DNA from: Paenibacillus plantarum | GTDB taxonomy: Bacteria; Bacillota; Bacilli; Paenibacillales; NBRC-103111 | NCBI RefSeq assembly: GCF_013141695.1 | Contig: NZ_WHNY01000082.1 | Span: 62,001 to 126,000, forward strand | Direction of reading: 5' to 3' | Length of the DNA: 64,000 nt | Shown: piece by piece, positions 1-6,559 of the stretch | How positions within the stretch are numbered: position 1 is the first letter of the stretch | Layout of the letters: every line of letters begins with the position of its first letter | Notes under the pieces: generated by a model | Database searches by the model: none | The model's input: only the letters and a program-made list of their open reading frames with translations | What the model was told of the DNA's origin: nothing | Made by a program: the position numbers and the translations under genes

Positions 1-56
1 TACATAACATGAATAAGGAATGATATACACCTACTTTTAAAGGAGTGGAATGGATA

Positions 57-311
57 ATGAGTTTGCAACAGCTGTCTCCGCCGCCCACATACCCCCCTGC
101 TAAGTCCTCTGGTTCTTACATGATCGATTGCGTTAATCAATACACCTATGTATGGTTAAAAAATGGCGACAGTTTCTGGTTTTTTCCGATTCGTGTAGAA
201 TCCTTCGGAACATCAGGTTTTAGATGGACAGGATCATACTGGTTATATGATGGCATAGATTCAAGGTTTATCGATACTGTAGCTTGTCCTCCGATTCCTA
301 CCCTTTATTGA
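57..311 (+). CDS. Small aromatic-rich protein of unknown function
   Basis: The 84-residue product is dense in Trp, Tyr and Phe, with a run reading YTYVWLKNGDSFWFFPIRV followed by a second block FRWTGSYWLYDGID, and it ends in a single Cys-Pro-Pro segment. From memory, short proteins with this aromatic pattern are common in Paenibacillus and Bacillus, but I cannot name a function. There is no signal peptide and no clear membrane helix. A GTG at 45 is also open, but AGGAG at 41-45 overlaps that codon and is correctly spaced for the ATG at 57, so I use 57. A strong hairpin follows directly after the stop, so the gene is probably monocistronic. Confidence 0.6.
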   Translation: MSLQQLSPPPTYPPAKSSGSYMIDCVNQYTYVWLKNGDSFWFFPIRVESFGTSGFRWTGSYWLYDGIDSRFIDTVACPPIPTLY

Positions 312-313
312 AT

Positions 314-347
314 AAAACCATCGCCATTCATAATGGCGATGGTTTTT
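314..347. terminator. Rho-independent terminator (bidirectional)
   Basis: A perfect 15-bp inverted repeat (314-328 with 332-346) has a 3-nt loop and ends in a T-run on the plus strand and an A-run on the left side, so it can serve the small gene on the left and the minus-strand 2Fe-2S gene on the right. Confidence 0.85.
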
Positions 348-367
348 GATTGATTTGATTATTGCTG

Positions 368-829
368 TCACCCCTTCATCCTGCTTTTTGCCTTCGCAAC
401 TTGGACTGCTTCCCGGATCTCTTCGTAGCTGGTGCACCGGCAAAGATTCGACTGCAGCCAGCCACGGATCTCTTCATCATCGGCATCTGGCTTTGATTGT
501 AACAGGGGGTGGCAAACCATAATAAACCCTGGTGTACAGAATCCGCATTGAAAAGCAAACATTTCAATAAATGCTTGCTGCACAGCCGTCTCTCCACCTA
601 AGCCTTCAATCGTTGTGACCTTGCGGCCAGGAGCTTCTACTGCAAGCATAAAACAGGATTTGATCGGCGTGCCATCAACCAATACGGTGCATGCACCGCA
701 GTCCCCATTCTCGCACCCAGCTTTAGCGCCGGTAAGCCCAAGGCACTCCCGCAGCACACGAAGCAGTGTATCAGCTGAACGAATGGTCACCTGGTGTTTT
801 TTTCCGTTAACAGCGAGCTCTACTTCTGA
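368..829 (-). pseudogene. Molybdenum-hydroxylase 2Fe-2S subunit (CoxS/XdhC-like), start codon missing
   Basis: This is the electron-transfer subunit of xanthine dehydrogenase or CO dehydrogenase type enzymes. Both cluster motifs are intact: plant-ferredoxin type C-x4-C-x2-C plus C (residues 26, 31, 34, 46 counted from GTG 790) and CGFCTPG with LCRCTSY (82, 85, 117, 119). The homologous region extends upstream of that GTG: the codons from 829 read SEVELAVNGKKHQV, a normal CoxS amino terminus, but the codon before it is the TAA stop of the upstream esterase in the same frame, and no ATG, GTG or TTG lies in between. GTG 790 has no ribosome binding site and would delete the first beta strand. No catalytic or FAD subunit is nearby. 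I infer a gene that has lost its start, or one made by readthrough. Confidence 0.7.
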
Positions 830-1777
830 TTATTCTTTTAACCACGCGTTTGCAAGCGTAATCGCACCTCTAGCTGCAGCAGTGTTCGCCAAAGCGTTAA
901 GCATTACGAAATCGTGAATAATGCCTTGAAAACGGACAGCCGTAACGTGAACGCCTGCTTCGCGAAGCTTATTGGCATATGCCTCGCCTTCATCGCGCAA
1001 GACATCGGCTTCAGCTGTAATAATGAGTGCTTGTGGGAGTCCCGCAAGCTGCGCTGTGGTCGCGCGCAGCGGAGAAGCATAGATGTCATCTTTATCCCGC
1101 GGCTCCGCCACATACTGCTCCCAAAACCAAGCCATACCATCTTTCCGAAGGAAATAACCGGTTGCGAATTCCTTATAAGATTCCGTATCCAGGCTCGAAT
1201 CCGTTACAGGATAGAAGAGCAGTTGTTTATGAATCTTTGGACCTTTGCGATTTTTGGCCATCAATGTAATAGCAGCCGTCATATTTCCTCCTACACTGTC
1301 ACCAGCTACATAGAGGCGGTCCGTGTCGAACCCGTTTTCTTCACCGTTATCGGCAATCCATTGCAGGACGGCATAAATCTCTTCAATGGCCGTAGGAAAC
1401 TTGGCTTCCGGCGAAAGGCTGTAGTTCGGAAATACAACGCACGCCTCTGAACCGACCGCCAACTCTCGGATGAGACGATCATGGGTATGTGCGTTCCCGA
1501 ATACCCAGCCGGCACCGTGAATGTAAAGAATGACCGGCAACTTTGCCGTTACGTTTTTCGGGCGCATCAGCCTGATCGATACTTGACCGCTGGAACCCCC
1601 CTCGATTATTTTATCTTGAATGTCGACCGGTAGTTTCTCAATATCTCCAGATTGGACAGCATCGACTGTTTCGCGCCCTTTCTCCGGACCCAGGTCAAAT
1701 AAATACGGTGGGTTTTCATTATCTTGCACAACTTTAAGCGCGGCTGCTTCCAATACTACTTTTTGTACGTTTGGCAT
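830..1777 (-). CDS. Alpha/beta hydrolase, HSL-type esterase
   Basis: This 315-residue protein matches the hormone-sensitive-lipase family of carboxylesterases. It carries the oxyanion motif HGAG (usual form HGGG) near residue 90, the nucleophile elbow GDSVGGN near 160, and an acid/His pair in the C-terminal part (EADVLRDEG and GIIHDF). There is no signal peptide, so it should act in the cytoplasm on short-chain esters; the substrate is unknown. An ATG at 1786 overlaps the ribosome binding site AAAGGAG, whereas ATG 1777 is spaced nine bases from it, so I use 1777. It lies about 95 bp downstream of a TetR gene on the same strand, suggesting joint control, and runs into the 2Fe-2S reading frame with only one stop codon between. 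Confidence 0.85.
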   Translation of the reverse strand: MPNVQKVVLEAAALKVVQDNENPPYLFDLGPEKGRETVDAVQSGDIEKLPVDIQDKIIEGGSSGQVSIRLMRPKNVTAKLPVILYIHGAGWVFGNAHTHDRLIRELAVGSEACVVFPNYSLSPEAKFPTAIEEIYAVLQWIADNGEENGFDTDRLYVAGDSVGGNMTAAITLMAKNRKGPKIHKQLLFYPVTDSSLDTESYKEFATGYFLRKDGMAWFWEQYVAEPRDKDDIYASPLRATTAQLAGLPQALIITAEADVLRDEGEAYANKLREAGVHVTAVRFQGIIHDFVMLNALANTAAARGAITLANAWLKE

Positions 1778-1873
1778 GAACAACATCTCCTTTGGGTTAG
1801 GTCTCTCCCTTCCCTTTAACCAAAATAAGGTTCGACGAACCAGGTTACCCCCAAGCTAAATCCGTATGATTGA

Positions 1874-2455
1874 TTATGACAGCACGGGTGCCAGCCCCGC
1901 GGCCACAACCATCAATACATCTTGTACCATTGCTTCTGCGGTGCGATTCTGGGGATTTCGACTCCACTCCACGGCAGAACCAAATATGCCCCAACTCGTG
2001 ACGAGCGATGTAGCTTGCACAATCTCTACCGAGACCTTGGATTCTGACTCTGCATGTAACCATTCGAATAGGAGTTGATAAAGTTCTTTTTGCATCGCGA
2101 TTTCAAACAACGGCTCAAATTGACGGTCTTCTGATGCCATGTACTCCCGAGTACGGGCAAGAAACTCAAAAACAGCAAGTAAGAGGGTACGCAAATTGCC
2201 CATATTTGATATCGAAGAATCCGGCAAAGCATCTTTCAATTTCTTCTGAAATTTTTCCCTCATCCAACACTCAAGAAATGCAAATTTATCTTCAAAATGC
2301 GCATAAAATGTGGCTCTATTCACAGTCGCCCGAGCAGCAATGTCTTGAACTGAAATGGAGTAGATATTCTTCTTTTCTAGTAGCAATTCCATAAAGGACT
2401 GCATCAATAACTGACGCGTGCGCTTCACGCGAGGATCGTTTGCGTTTATAGGCAT
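1874..2455 (-). CDS. TetR/AcrR family transcriptional regulator
   Basis: The 193-residue protein has the TetR layout: an N-terminal helix-turn-helix (ISVQDIAARATVNRATFYAHF, residues about 34-54) and an all-helical C-terminal ligand domain. TetR proteins usually repress a neighbouring gene and let go when they bind a small molecule. The ATG is preceded by AAGGAG at good spacing. It precedes the esterase on the same strand and faces the NmrA-like gene across a 260-bp gap that contains an 11-bp palindrome, so likely targets are itself, the esterase and the divergent NmrA gene. Confidence 0.85.
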   Translation of the reverse strand: MPINANDPRVKRTRQLLMQSFMELLLEKKNIYSISVQDIAARATVNRATFYAHFEDKFAFLECWMREKFQKKLKDALPDSSISNMGNLRTLLLAVFEFLARTREYMASEDRQFEPLFEIAMQKELYQLLFEWLHAESESKVSVEIVQATSLVTSWGIFGSAVEWSRNPQNRTAEAMVQDVLMVVAAGLAPVLS

Positions 2456-2603
2456 TATTCACTTCACTCCTTAATTAACTAAGACAACAAAAACGCAGTG
2501 CTGTTGTTTAAGCCACGATAACAACCTTTTGCTGATTGTACAGATTGCTCAAAGCGTTTATCATTCATTTCACAGTGTAGTATATACGAAGCTGATGTGT
2601 AAG

Positions 2604-2614
2604 CAACAGTGTTG
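2604..2614. promoter_or_regulatory. Palindrome CAACAGTGTTG, candidate TetR operator
   Basis: A perfect odd palindrome (CAACA, central G, TGTTG) lies in the divergent gap between the TetR gene and the NmrA-like gene. A related but imperfect sequence (GTGCTGTTGTTTA) lies near 2496-2508, close to the TetR start. Position and symmetry fit a TetR operator; binding is inferred. Confidence 0.4.
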
Positions 2615-2644
2615 TATTTCTAACAAAAAGAAAGGATGATTGAT

Positions 2645-2719
2645 ATGATAGCAATAGTAAAAACTCAATTTGGAGGATCCAATTTCATTGGCTCTCTCTC
2701 TTGGAGGTGGTCCTCATGA
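2645..2719 (+). CDS. 24-codon upstream ORF overlapping the NmrA-like start
   Basis: An ATG at 2645, with AAAGGATG 8-15 bases upstream, opens a 24-codon frame (MIAIVKTQFGGSNFIGSLSW then RWSS) whose TGA overlaps the next ATG as ATGA at 2716. That arrangement is typical of translational coupling. The peptide resembles nothing I know; it could be a leader peptide or the degraded front of an older gene. Confidence 0.4.
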   Translation: MIAIVKTQFGGSNFIGSLSWRWSS

Positions 2720-3591
2720 TTGTCGTTACCACGCCAACCGGCCAGATCGGCCAACAGGTCCTCGACAACATCTTTGACAGCAGGGAGGCAGTCCGTGTGA
2801 TTGTACGCGATCCATCCCGTCTGTCCCCGCGCATGCGTGAACGTGTTGAGATCGTGCAGGGGTCGCATGACGATATCGCTGTCGTTACCAAGGCGTTCGA
2901 AGACGCCGACTCCGTTCTATGGCTGGTGCCTCCGAACCCGCAAGCCGAGAACCCTATGAATTACTATTTAAATTTCACCCAACCGGCTTGCGAGGCGATC
3001 AAGAGTCAAGGTGTTAAGCGCGTGATTGGCATCTCTAGTCTTGGTCACGATTTCGGCACTACTGCTGGATTACTGTCGCCTGCGTTCACGATGGATGATC
3101 TTATCGAAAACAATGGCGTGAACTATCGGGCACTGCGCATGCCATTCTTTATGGAAAACTTGCTCCACCAAGTCAACGCGATCAAGAGCCAGGGCATGTT
3201 CTTTATGGCTAATGCTGGAGATCACAAGCTCGCAACCTGTGCCACCCGCGATATCGCTGATGTTGCTGCCAAACTGCTGCTCGATCACTTATGGACAGGT
3301 CAGGATAGCGTATCGGTAGTTGGCCCCGATGATCTCTCCCCCAATGACATGGCGAGAATCATTTCGCAGGTGTTGGAGCGGCCAATCCGTTATCAGCAAA
3401 TTCCTTACATGGAATACAAGGCGACAATGATGCAGTACGGGATGTCTGAGGCATGGGCGCAGGGCCTGATCGATATGGCTGCCGCCCAGGATCAGGGCAT
3501 TTACAACAACGAGTCGCGTATTGCTCAGCGTACTCCTACTAGCTTTATCCAGTGGTGCGAGGAAGTATTAAAGCCAGCTTTCCTAACTTGA
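2716..3591 (+). CDS. NmrA-like NAD(P)-binding protein
   Basis: The 291-residue protein opens with a Rossmann nucleotide-binding loop (VVTTPTGQIGQQV, the G-x-x-G-x-x-G form of NmrA and atypical short-chain dehydrogenases) and keeps the family layout: ADSVLWLVPP after strand 4, GVKRVIGISS, and a C-terminal substrate half. Members act as NAD(P)H-quinone or azo reductases or as redox-sensing regulators that lack the catalytic Tyr-Lys pair; which applies here cannot be read from sequence. GGAGGTGG places the start at ATG 2716, not at the in-frame TTG 2701. It is divergent from the TetR gene. Confidence 0.8.
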   Translation: MIVVTTPTGQIGQQVLDNIFDSREAVRVIVRDPSRLSPRMRERVEIVQGSHDDIAVVTKAFEDADSVLWLVPPNPQAENPMNYYLNFTQPACEAIKSQGVKRVIGISSLGHDFGTTAGLLSPAFTMDDLIENNGVNYRALRMPFFMENLLHQVNAIKSQGMFFMANAGDHKLATCATRDIADVAAKLLLDHLWTGQDSVSVVGPDDLSPNDMARIISQVLERPIRYQQIPYMEYKATMMQYGMSEAWAQGLIDMAAAQDQGIYNNESRIAQRTPTSFIQWCEEVLKPAFLT

Positions 3592-3632
3592 TTCTCCCTT
3601 ATTGATACTAGATAAGCATATCGGTTAACAGA

Positions 3633-3668
3633 GAGAAGGGCTGCACTTGGCAGCCCTTCTCATATTTT
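3633..3668 (+). terminator. Rho-independent terminator
   Basis: GAGAAGGGCTGC (3633-3644) pairs perfectly with GCAGCCCTTCTC (3650-3661) around a short loop and is followed by a T-rich tail. It ends the NmrA-like transcript and could also serve the opposing MerR gene. Confidence 0.85.
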
Positions 3669-3679
3669 TATTCATTATT

Positions 3680-3949
3680 CTAGTCTCCATGGCCATTCAA
3701 CTTTTCTATAATTTGTTTGATTGTCAGCCCCTCTTCTTCTTTCATTACACGAATTTCCTCAAGTCGCTTTAGCGCTAATTCACGTGGGTATCTTCTTGTC
3801 AGCCTTGTATCCTCTTGCTCAAATGGGATCATAGCTTCTTCCGTGTAATATTTAATAGTGCTGTATCGGGCGCCAGAAAGTTCAACCAACTCACTAATAC
3901 TTACATACTCTGATGATAAAATATTATCTAAAGATCTTTTTCTACCCAT
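3680..3949 (-). CDS. Small MerR-like regulator
   Basis: The 89-residue protein is little more than a winged helix: VSISELVELSGARYSTIKYY is the MerR helix-turn-helix (YSTIKYYTEE where typical members have TIRYYE), followed by a short helix (LEEIRVMKEEEGLTIKQIIEKL) and no effector domain. It probably binds DNA with a partner or as a minimal repressor. The open frame begins with a GTG at 3958, but GGGG lies eight bases before ATG 3949, so I use the latter. It lies 33 bp downstream of the GPP34 gene and is probably cotranscribed with it. Confidence 0.75.
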   Translation of the reverse strand: MGRKRSLDNILSSEYVSISELVELSGARYSTIKYYTEEAMIPFEQEDTRLTRRYPRELALKRLEEIRVMKEEEGLTIKQIIEKLNGHGD

Positions 3950-3982
3950 ATTTTTCACCCCTATGTTGCTGCAATACGGAAG

Positions 3983-4618
3983 CTAGTAGCCATTATCAAT
4001 ACTTTGGATAGCTGTCTCAACCGTCTTTAATTTTTTATAAATGTCCTCATTACGCAATATCTCTAGTTTTTGCTTTAACGTTTTTTGTTCATAATCAGAA
4101 AAATAATCGTTTAGCATGCTTTTAATATTTAAAAATAACACTAAGGCAACAGTATGTTCTTCCACATTCCCCTGTTCTAATAACTCAGCTCGAATCTTCT
4201 CCACGATGTGGTTCCGTATATTGGCTACGTCCGAATATTTTTTTACGGGAACAACAAATAAAAATTCCGTATTTTCTATCTCTAATATTCCTTTATCTAC
4301 AAGGCTTTCTACAACCATTTTATAAATTTCTCTTCTATAGTAAAAATAAGAAACCCACTTCTTTAGCTTCTTTGGTTTCTCGGCAATCATAATTTCGAGT
4401 AATCTGTCCAGATATTTTTCACCTGTGGGCGCTGAGTTCGAAATTCTGATCGTATCATCCTCATCACATGTAATGTTGCCATTAATAGAAAGTTCCACTA
4501 TACAAGCCATTATCGTATACAAGTCAACATGCATTCGAAAAAAAGACTTTAGTTTATTGGTTTCACTATCTAATGCAAGTAAGACAAACTCTTGGGGAAT
4601 TGATAAATTTTGTAACAT
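3983..4618 (-). CDS. GPP34 (Golgi phosphoprotein 3-like) family protein
   Basis: The 211-residue protein fits the GPP34 family: an opening LSIPQEFVLLALD, a helical core with ELSINGNI, and the KGILEIENTEF turn near the middle. Eukaryotic members bind phosphatidylinositol 4-phosphate at Golgi membranes; the role of bacterial members is unknown, so no function should be assumed. It has no signal peptide or membrane helix. AAAGGATG precedes the ATG. The gene has a well-formed promoter at 4719-4747, and its leader holds a 70-bp heptamer repeat. The MerR-like gene follows it. Confidence 0.75.
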   Translation of the reverse strand: MLQNLSIPQEFVLLALDSETNKLKSFFRMHVDLYTIMACIVELSINGNITCDEDDTIRISNSAPTGEKYLDRLLEIMIAEKPKKLKKWVSYFYYRREIYKMVVESLVDKGILEIENTEFLFVVPVKKYSDVANIRNHIVEKIRAELLEQGNVEEHTVALVLFLNIKSMLNDYFSDYEQKTLKQKLEILRNEDIYKKLKTVETAIQSIDNGY

Positions 4619-4647
4619 GCCGTATCATCCTTTCGAGGACATTTACA

Positions 4648-4717
4648 TACTACTTACTACTTACTACTTACTACTTACTACTTACTACTTACTACTTACT
4701 ACTTACTACTTACTACT
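4648..4717. repeat. Ten perfect tandem copies of the 7-mer TACTACT
   Basis: Seventy bases consist of ten uninterrupted TACTACT units, 30 to 100 bp upstream of the GPP34 ATG. The -10 box of the predicted promoter ends immediately beside the repeat, so transcription should start inside it and the mRNA leader would carry about nine AGUAGUA units. Confidence 0.95.
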
Positions 4718-4718
4718 T

Positions 4719-4747
4719 ATATTATTGCACTACATACCATTAGTCAA
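4719..4747 (-). promoter_or_regulatory. Sigma-A type promoter of the GPP34-MerR operon
   Basis: Reading the minus strand, TTGACT (complement of 4742-4747), a 17-base spacer and TAATAT (complement of 4719-4724) form a near-consensus promoter. The start point would fall about 7 bases on, within the heptamer repeat. Confidence 0.7.
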
Positions 4748-4796
4748 AGGGTTTGTTAACCAACATCACAAATCAAATTTACTTTTATATAAATAA

Positions 4797-4822
4797 AAAA
4801 AGCCTGATTCCTCAGACTTTTT
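4797..4822 (-). terminator. Terminator of the glycan-use operon
   Basis: AAAAAGCCTGA pairs with TCAGACTTTTT (one mismatch) around a 4-base loop; the minus-strand copy is followed by a run of seven T. It lies downstream of the FAD-dependent oxidoreductase. Confidence 0.65.
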
Positions 4823-4941
4823 ACATTTAAATTTATGTGTACGATCTGCACGATTCTCCATTATGGAACTGTACTATTGCTTTCACTAGGTCAGAAAATC
4901 CTTATAGATTGCATCTGGCCTTCAAATACAAACAAACATAA

Positions 4942-6489
4942 TCACGCATTCAGCACTTGTCCGTCTAGCACGAGTCTTTCACGGAGTTTGGCATAATCGA
5001 TCTCTTGCACAGCACAGTTAGCTTCCATGGCGAGCGCCGCTGCGGTTGCCGCAGATTGCCCGAGTATCATGAATACGGGCTCCATACGAATCGAACCATA
5101 GGCAATGTGCGAGGAGGACAGACAAACCGGTACGATTAGATTCGTACAATCCTCTCCTTTGGGTACGATGGAACGATAGGAAATCGGATAGGGTCCGCTA
5201 GGACTGATTTCTACATTACCTTCATTGATGCAACGCCCGTCTAACACAATTCTTCGGCAATTATGGGAATCCATGGTGTAAGCGGCCAGCCCAATGGAGT
5301 CTTCTGCCACTGTATACTTACGGCAGTGATGCTCGGTCATCACGACTTCGGCAATCATTCGGCGTCCTTCCCTTATATATAGCTGGTGCGGCCAGCCGCC
5401 AGTTTCTATGAACTCGTCAGCAGGTAGTCCCCACTGGCGCGCTTCCGCACGAACATAAGAAGGAACCGATTCATCATTTGCGAGAAAATACAGCATACCT
5501 AGATTATAATTCACATGATCCTGAAAAATAGCCTCGCGCGTTGCATAATTCCCCTCCGGCCAGTGATAATTGGCCCCGATATGATCGGTGCTGAACGCGC
5601 CACGGTTGTTGAGATCTGACTTCCCTCTGGGCATGATTTTATTCAACTGCATGGCATCCCATACACCGGAATTGATGTACCGCAAAAGCAATGCAAATCG
5701 GTCAGGGTTGTAATTCGGCGGTTCGGGGAAAGCGATTCGGTTGTCTGGAACATTCGTCAGACATATCCGGAAATTGTAAGCCTGAACGCTGCGATCACCC
5801 TGTCCCTGGTAGCCTGGCGCTTCATCGCTGATACCCGCAAGCAGTCCGCTGTCCGGTTTCCCTTCAATCCTGTACGGATCGGTCCAAGCATAGAAATTGT
5901 GCTTTGGATGCCCAAAGTGAATGCCGTTTAATGTCTCTCTGTATACCGAGTTCGCTTCCCGGCCCACATGATAAGATACACCTGCCCGAGCAAACAGATC
6001 ACCTTCGTAGGTAGCATCTATAAAAATAGATGCTGTAAAGGTATTGCCGTTTTCCATCCGCATGCGGACAATCCTGCCGTTCTTCATTTCAACCGAATCC
6101 AGATGCTGTTGGTAATAGACAGGCGTCTCCGCACGTTCTAACCATTCGCGAAAAATCGCTTCCGCCATATGCGGCTCAAAGGCCCATGCGGCTCCATCCG
6201 GCTCATCGCTGCCATAATGTTTGCCGATTGTGCGGTAAAATTCCCGAGCAATTCCTCCGATTGCCTCTTTGTTTCCAACATCCGTACGGCCTAACCCGCT
6301 TGCTGTCATCCCTCCCAGGTGCGTGCCGAACTCGGCTATGACAGAGCGGAGCCCCATTCGACTTGCTTGAACGGCTGCGGCTATCCCTGCAGGCGTAGCG
6401 CCATAAATGCATAAATCCGCTTTGATATGCACTGGTGCATCGGCAGCTGTCTGCTGTGCATAATAGATTAATTTACTGAAATCAGCCAT
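4942..6489 (-). CDS. FAD-dependent oxidoreductase (FAD_oxidored family)
   Basis: The 515-residue protein begins after about 25 residues with an FAD-binding Rossmann element, ADLCIYGATPAGIAAAVQA, in which the usual GxGxxG reads GATPAG, then the second conserved stretch EFGTHLGGMTASGLGRTD. These are hallmarks of the FAD_oxidored family often found beside polysaccharide-degrading enzymes. The C-terminal part retains the RRMIAEVVMTE and GQSAATAAALAME segments. No signal peptide is visible, so it is likely cytoplasmic and may oxidise a sugar or sugar derivative produced by the operon; the reaction is not known. It is last in the LacI-controlled operon, 70 bp after a beta-helix gene. Confidence 0.8.
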   Translation of the reverse strand: MADFSKLIYYAQQTAADAPVHIKADLCIYGATPAGIAAAVQASRMGLRSVIAEFGTHLGGMTASGLGRTDVGNKEAIGGIAREFYRTIGKHYGSDEPDGAAWAFEPHMAEAIFREWLERAETPVYYQQHLDSVEMKNGRIVRMRMENGNTFTASIFIDATYEGDLFARAGVSYHVGREANSVYRETLNGIHFGHPKHNFYAWTDPYRIEGKPDSGLLAGISDEAPGYQGQGDRSVQAYNFRICLTNVPDNRIAFPEPPNYNPDRFALLLRYINSGVWDAMQLNKIMPRGKSDLNNRGAFSTDHIGANYHWPEGNYATREAIFQDHVNYNLGMLYFLANDESVPSYVRAEARQWGLPADEFIETGGWPHQLYIREGRRMIAEVVMTEHHCRKYTVAEDSIGLAAYTMDSHNCRRIVLDGRCINEGNVEISPSGPYPISYRSIVPKGEDCTNLIVPVCLSSSHIAYGSIRMEPVFMILGQSAATAAALAMEANCAVQEIDYAKLRERLVLDGQVLNA

Positions 6490-6559
6490 CTTCTACCTAT
6501 CTCCTTATCCCCTAGAATTCTTTCTATAAGTACTGCGACTAACTTCAGCCTTCACAGCT

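Noticed and set aside
914..1450. Plus-strand 178-codon frame
   Set aside because: It is antisense to the esterase, whose catalytic motifs are clear.
4648..4717. CRISPR-like array
   Set aside because: The units are 7 bp and directly adjacent with no spacers, so it is a simple tandem repeat.
4425..4796. Plus-strand 123-codon frame running through the heptamer repeat
   Set aside because: Its end is a run of repeated Leu-Thr-Tyr codons produced by the repeat, and the rest is antisense to the GPP34 gene.
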